A stretch of DNA of 64,000 nt. Origin: Brachypodius melanocephalos (lineage: Eukaryota; Chordata; Aves; Passeriformes; Pycnonotidae). The translations under genes were made by a program, and so were the position numbers. The number at the start of each line of letters is the position of its first letter. Position 1 is the first letter of the stretch. This document shows positions 60,798 through 64,000 of this stretch, in pieces. The stretch lies in NCBI GenBank assembly GCA_013398615.1, contig VZSR01001477.1, forward strand, positions 1,682,929 through 1,746,928. The letters run 5' to 3'. The notes beneath the pieces are model-generated. The model had not been told where the DNA came from. It ran no database searches and was given only the letters and a program-made list of their open reading frames with translations.

Positions 60798-63044
60798 AAA
60801 TCACTACTTTATTGCAGGATTATTTTCTTGACCCATCAGAGCCTTGGGAAGTGCCCATCAGAGAAGTTCCTCACAGAGCTGCATGGCTACTAGTGCCAGT
60901 GCCCAGCCAGGTATGGAAGTAAGGTAAAGGACTTGAAGGGAGTGGGACCACCCTGCAACAGGAGAATGCTTTAAAGCCAAATGAAAGGGACTGTGCAACC
61001 ACAGTGTCTGTTTTCTCTCTTTACTTTGTGTAGAGAATTTATGGAGTTGTGATTTGTACCTGAACATTTGCACTAATAATTACTTTAAGGACATCTCCTA
61101 ATTTTAGTGACACAAGTTCTTAGTTAGCTGAATTGGATCTCCTCATTAGCTTACAGAGTTTTAACAGAGCTACTGAGAGTTGTTTCCCATGCCATTCTTT
61201 TGAAGTACAGTCTCTCAACATAATTTTCTCTGCTAGTACAGTGCCATGTGGCTATTAGATTCAGACTTATCGAATATGTTTTTAAGTGTGAGCTATGTAT
61301 AAGGTGTGTATACATGGCATTCTGCCAATCTTATGCTTATTGTTTCTATCACCTGCATTATTCTTAAGCTTCCTGTGTCCTCTAGTGGCTACCTATCAGA
61401 ATTGCATAAATTGGCAGACAAATACTTGTTTCCATTTTTGTTTCTCAAAACATTAAAAAAATTAGCTTTCCATCCCATCAATTTTATCCTGTATTCATAC
61501 TTATTTCTTCTTTACTAAATTTTATATTTAAAAGTCATGTTTTATAGTTATTCCCGGTAAGCATCAGCAGTATATGTGACAGTATTGACGATTTTATATA
61601 TAGTCTTCTTGCACACACACATTTGTCTGTTGTCTAGTTATCTGTGTGCTTGCTGGAGATTTTAGCATCCATTATGGATTGTGAATGGTTATACAGGTTT
61701 TATCAGGTATTGTGGAGCACTTCCTCACATACAGAATCACAATCTTCTCTCACTTGGGCATACCAAGTTTTTTCTTAGGACATTAGAAATTGTTTCAGTC
61801 CATTCTAAAATATTTATGTACAAACCACAGTATATTTTAAGGAATTTGTATTTCAGCTACTGTGAAAAGCCAATATGTGAGCACATAATTGACAATTGTT
61901 CTACAATAAAGACACATCAGGGACAAATGCAAACTTCACATGTAACTTTATTGGCTGCACTTAGCCAGGTAATCTCATCCTCAATATCCTTTTGAAACAG
62001 GATATCATATGGACATGATTAATTATTTTAAGTGCAACAAACCAGTGAAACATGAATAGGTATTTATTAGATTTGGATGTAATTTACTGTGCTAGTGAAA
62101 AACCCTCCCATGTGGACTGAATAGAAGTATTTGTACATTTGCAAAAGCTGCTTCACACTGACTGAAGTATTGTCTACTTCCCAAAATGTAACTCTTGGAG
62201 GGAAGGAGGCACTCTCCTGAAGTTCTCTAAGTAAAAAAATCAGCCTGTGTCAATTCCACTTGAAGTGGAATTATTTTCATTCTAAATAAAAAGAAGATAC
62301 CAAATGTATAAGGATCAGATAATTGATTACTGAAAGGGAATTTTTAGAGAAAAAAATGCTACCATATATTCTTGCAATACTACACCTTCCTCTGTTCCCA
62401 AGATGTTTCAGGTTGCCTCATTGATCAGAGGATAAAGAATGTTTTAAGGTTTCAAGATCACTCCACTCTGAACCACGAAAGCCATTTGATTACATTATTT
62501 GTAAGAGACATTAAGTGAGAAAAAAGGATGTCAACAACAACACTCCTTGGAAAAGACCTGATGACTCCAATATTTGTAAGACTCAGTGAAATTTCTTGAG
62601 AATAAATCATACAACAGATAAGGACAAAACAGAGAAGGACTGGAAGGAAAAGTAAAGGCCTAAGGAAGCAACATTTAGTACACTTTTTTCTTGACCAAAT
62701 CTGATAAAGGGCTCCTTCTGTTTCAGAGTGCAATGTACTATATAGTACTGTTTGCATCACTTTGAACAAGTTGATCCAGGCACTCACGAAACTAATATTC
62801 AGCTAATCGGGAAGATTTGTTAACCAGCTGGTGAATAACATAGTACTTCAAACTTTAACACACAAAATTTTGTAGTATACTATCATACACAGTCATGAAC
62901 AAACCCCAAACATTTTAAAGCCCAAATGTCAATATTATAGGATTACAACAATTAGAGCCTGATCCAAATTTTAGTTGAAGTAATTTCATAGACTGCCATA
63001 AGAATGAATCAGAACTGTTGCACCACAGCAATGCTCAGGGAAGT

Positions 63045-63116
63045 TCATGATTCATTTGGCCAAATATCCCTCTTCCTGGCTTTTCTAAATAGCCTGCGAG
63101 TGTGATCAAATAAAAC
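63045..63116 (-). CDS. Candidate terminal coding exon, gene unknown
   Basis: On the minus strand a long pyrimidine tract (63165-63119, with tttttcctttcccag) ends at AG (63118-63117). It is followed by 23 codons and a TGA at 63047-63045. The peptide starts VLFDHTRRLFRKARKRDIW and ends PNES, strongly basic and hydrophilic. A second frame after the same acceptor (FYLITLAGYLEKPGRG...) also stays open for about 25 codons, so the frame is uncertain. The acceptor is the best in the window outside the CpG-island region. I do not recognise the gene. No donor of an upstream exon was identified, which is expected if that exon lies beyond the right edge of the window. Confidence 0.28.
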   Translation of the reverse strand, partial: VLFDHTRRLFRKARKRDIWPNES

Positions 63117-63394
63117 CTGGGAAAGGAAAAAGGATGAGATAAAAACAACAAAGAAAGTGTTCAAACTCACTGACGACTGAGCCAATCTGACTGCTAACTG
63201 GGCTCCTATGAATGACAATGGCAAGGGTATAAAGGACAATGATCAGGATGTCTAAAGACACAAGGTGAATTTTCTGCATCAGTACAGACTTGCTGTGTGA
63301 TGTCCATCAAGTTACTTGGGTCCACATTCACAGAAATATCTTAAAATCTATTTCAAGTGACACAAAATTCAGTGTTAAGTGTTAAAGGTGAATC

Positions 63395-63458
63395 CAAATA
63401 TGGTTGGATTCAACGACCTTAAAGGTCTTTTTCAAACTAAATGATTCTATGATTCTCG
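63395..63458 (+). mobile_element. CR1 LINE extreme 3' end, plus sense
   Basis: ggttggattcaacgacctta, aaggtctttttcaaactaaa, then tgattctatgattct: the last 60 bases of an avian CR1 including the tail repeats. The rest of the element is absent, so this was a very short insertion or the 5' part has decayed beyond recognition. Confidence 0.9.
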
Positions 63459-64000
63459 GCCTTAGCTCCTGAATGGGGATAATAGTTCTTTGCCATCTGA
63501 CTAGAATGTGTCAGTGATAGTATATTGAGGATCATGAGACCGTCATGATCTGTGCTAGTGGGGATTAGGTGAATATGAAAAATAAGCTTTTTCATTATCG
63601 AACTGTCTCACTTCATAGCCAGAATATTTTTTCTACATACATCTGTGGGAAGGCATGATGTATGGATGCTTTTAGTTGTCTGAGTAAAAATGCATTGATT
63701 TCATATTCAACCTCACAATTTTAGATATTGTTAAAAATCCTCCTTCCTGCCTTCTGCCTACCTTCAGGGTATCTGTGGAGTGAATAATCAATTCTTTTTG
63801 CCATTATTCATGTGATTTTGTTCTGATATTGAAAGCTCTATTCTTTTTGTCAAACAAAATTTTCTCATAGATGTGTAGAAGAGATTTCATTGTTTTGTCT
63901 TGTTTGATTTAGTACACTCATGGAGTAGGTTCTGTACAAGCAGAGCACAAAAGAGGTCTTTCGGTGCAGAGATGTTACATGCTCTTTAACCACTTCCTGA
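63459..64000. other. AT-rich sequence to window end, nothing recognised
   Basis: No repeat, gene or RNA signal is evident in the last 540 bases. Confidence 0.5.

Larger units (their letters stand above)
58481..63044. other. AT-rich sequence with two simple-repeat tracts
   Basis: No gene was recognised. Simple repeats at 59482-59562 and 60678-60797 are listed separately. A small palindrome (aattccactt g aagtggaatt) lies at 62252-62272. Confidence 0.45.

Noticed and set aside
60602..60799. Cys/Phe/Leu-rich minus-strand frame
   Set aside because: It is the antisense translation of the CAAA-rich tract.
62458..62787. 109-codon minus-strand frame with a hydrophobic stretch
   Set aside because: There are no splice signals or recognisable motifs, and its length is within what AT-rich sequence gives by chance in 64 kb.

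Overview
This window looks like a vertebrate nuclear chromosome, most likely from a bird. The evidence is at least eight fragments of CR1-type LINE retrotransposons. Several keep the typical avian CR1 3' end (for example 'gattctatgattct') or the FADD-type reverse-transcriptase motif. Outside one CpG island the sequence is AT-rich with few CpGs. There is no operon, no dense coding and no intact mobile-element gene. A run of exactly 100 N (8401-8500) marks an assembly gap.

Layout. Bases 1-5300 are moderately AT-rich and hold weak signs of a short minus-strand gene running leftward out of the CpG island: a polyadenylation signal at 1312-1317 with a GU-rich element behind it, a candidate last-exon acceptor at 2040, and candidate internal exons near 2.7 and 3.0 kb. 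I could not join these into one phase-consistent protein and I do not recognise it. Bases 5335-6720 are a strong CpG island, probably a promoter and possibly bidirectional. A TATA-like box and good plus-strand splice donors point rightward, while the exon signals at 1.3-5.3 kb point leftward.

From about 7 kb to 64 kb I find no convincing host coding gene. This is either gene desert or the interior of a very long intron. It contains eroded CR1 pieces (seven of eight sense on the plus strand), four G/T-rich tetranucleotide-like tracts, several microsatellites, a perfect 22-bp-stem hairpin at 26.75 kb, a diverged pair of direct repeats 3.26 kb apart at 16.1 and 19.3 kb, and a nearly perfect 45-bp tandem duplication at 54.8 kb. 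One good candidate terminal coding exon lies on the minus strand at 63045-63116, preceded by a textbook polypyrimidine tract.

Nothing here works together as a pathway. Most open frames are chance products of AT-rich sequence, of the CpG island, or of decayed CR1 reverse transcriptase. The items most worth checking are the hairpin, the repeat pair, the CpG-island promoter with its possible minus-strand gene, the 63-kb exon and two small CpG-containing patches (43.0 and 49.7 kb). No previously undescribed system can be claimed from the sequence alone.
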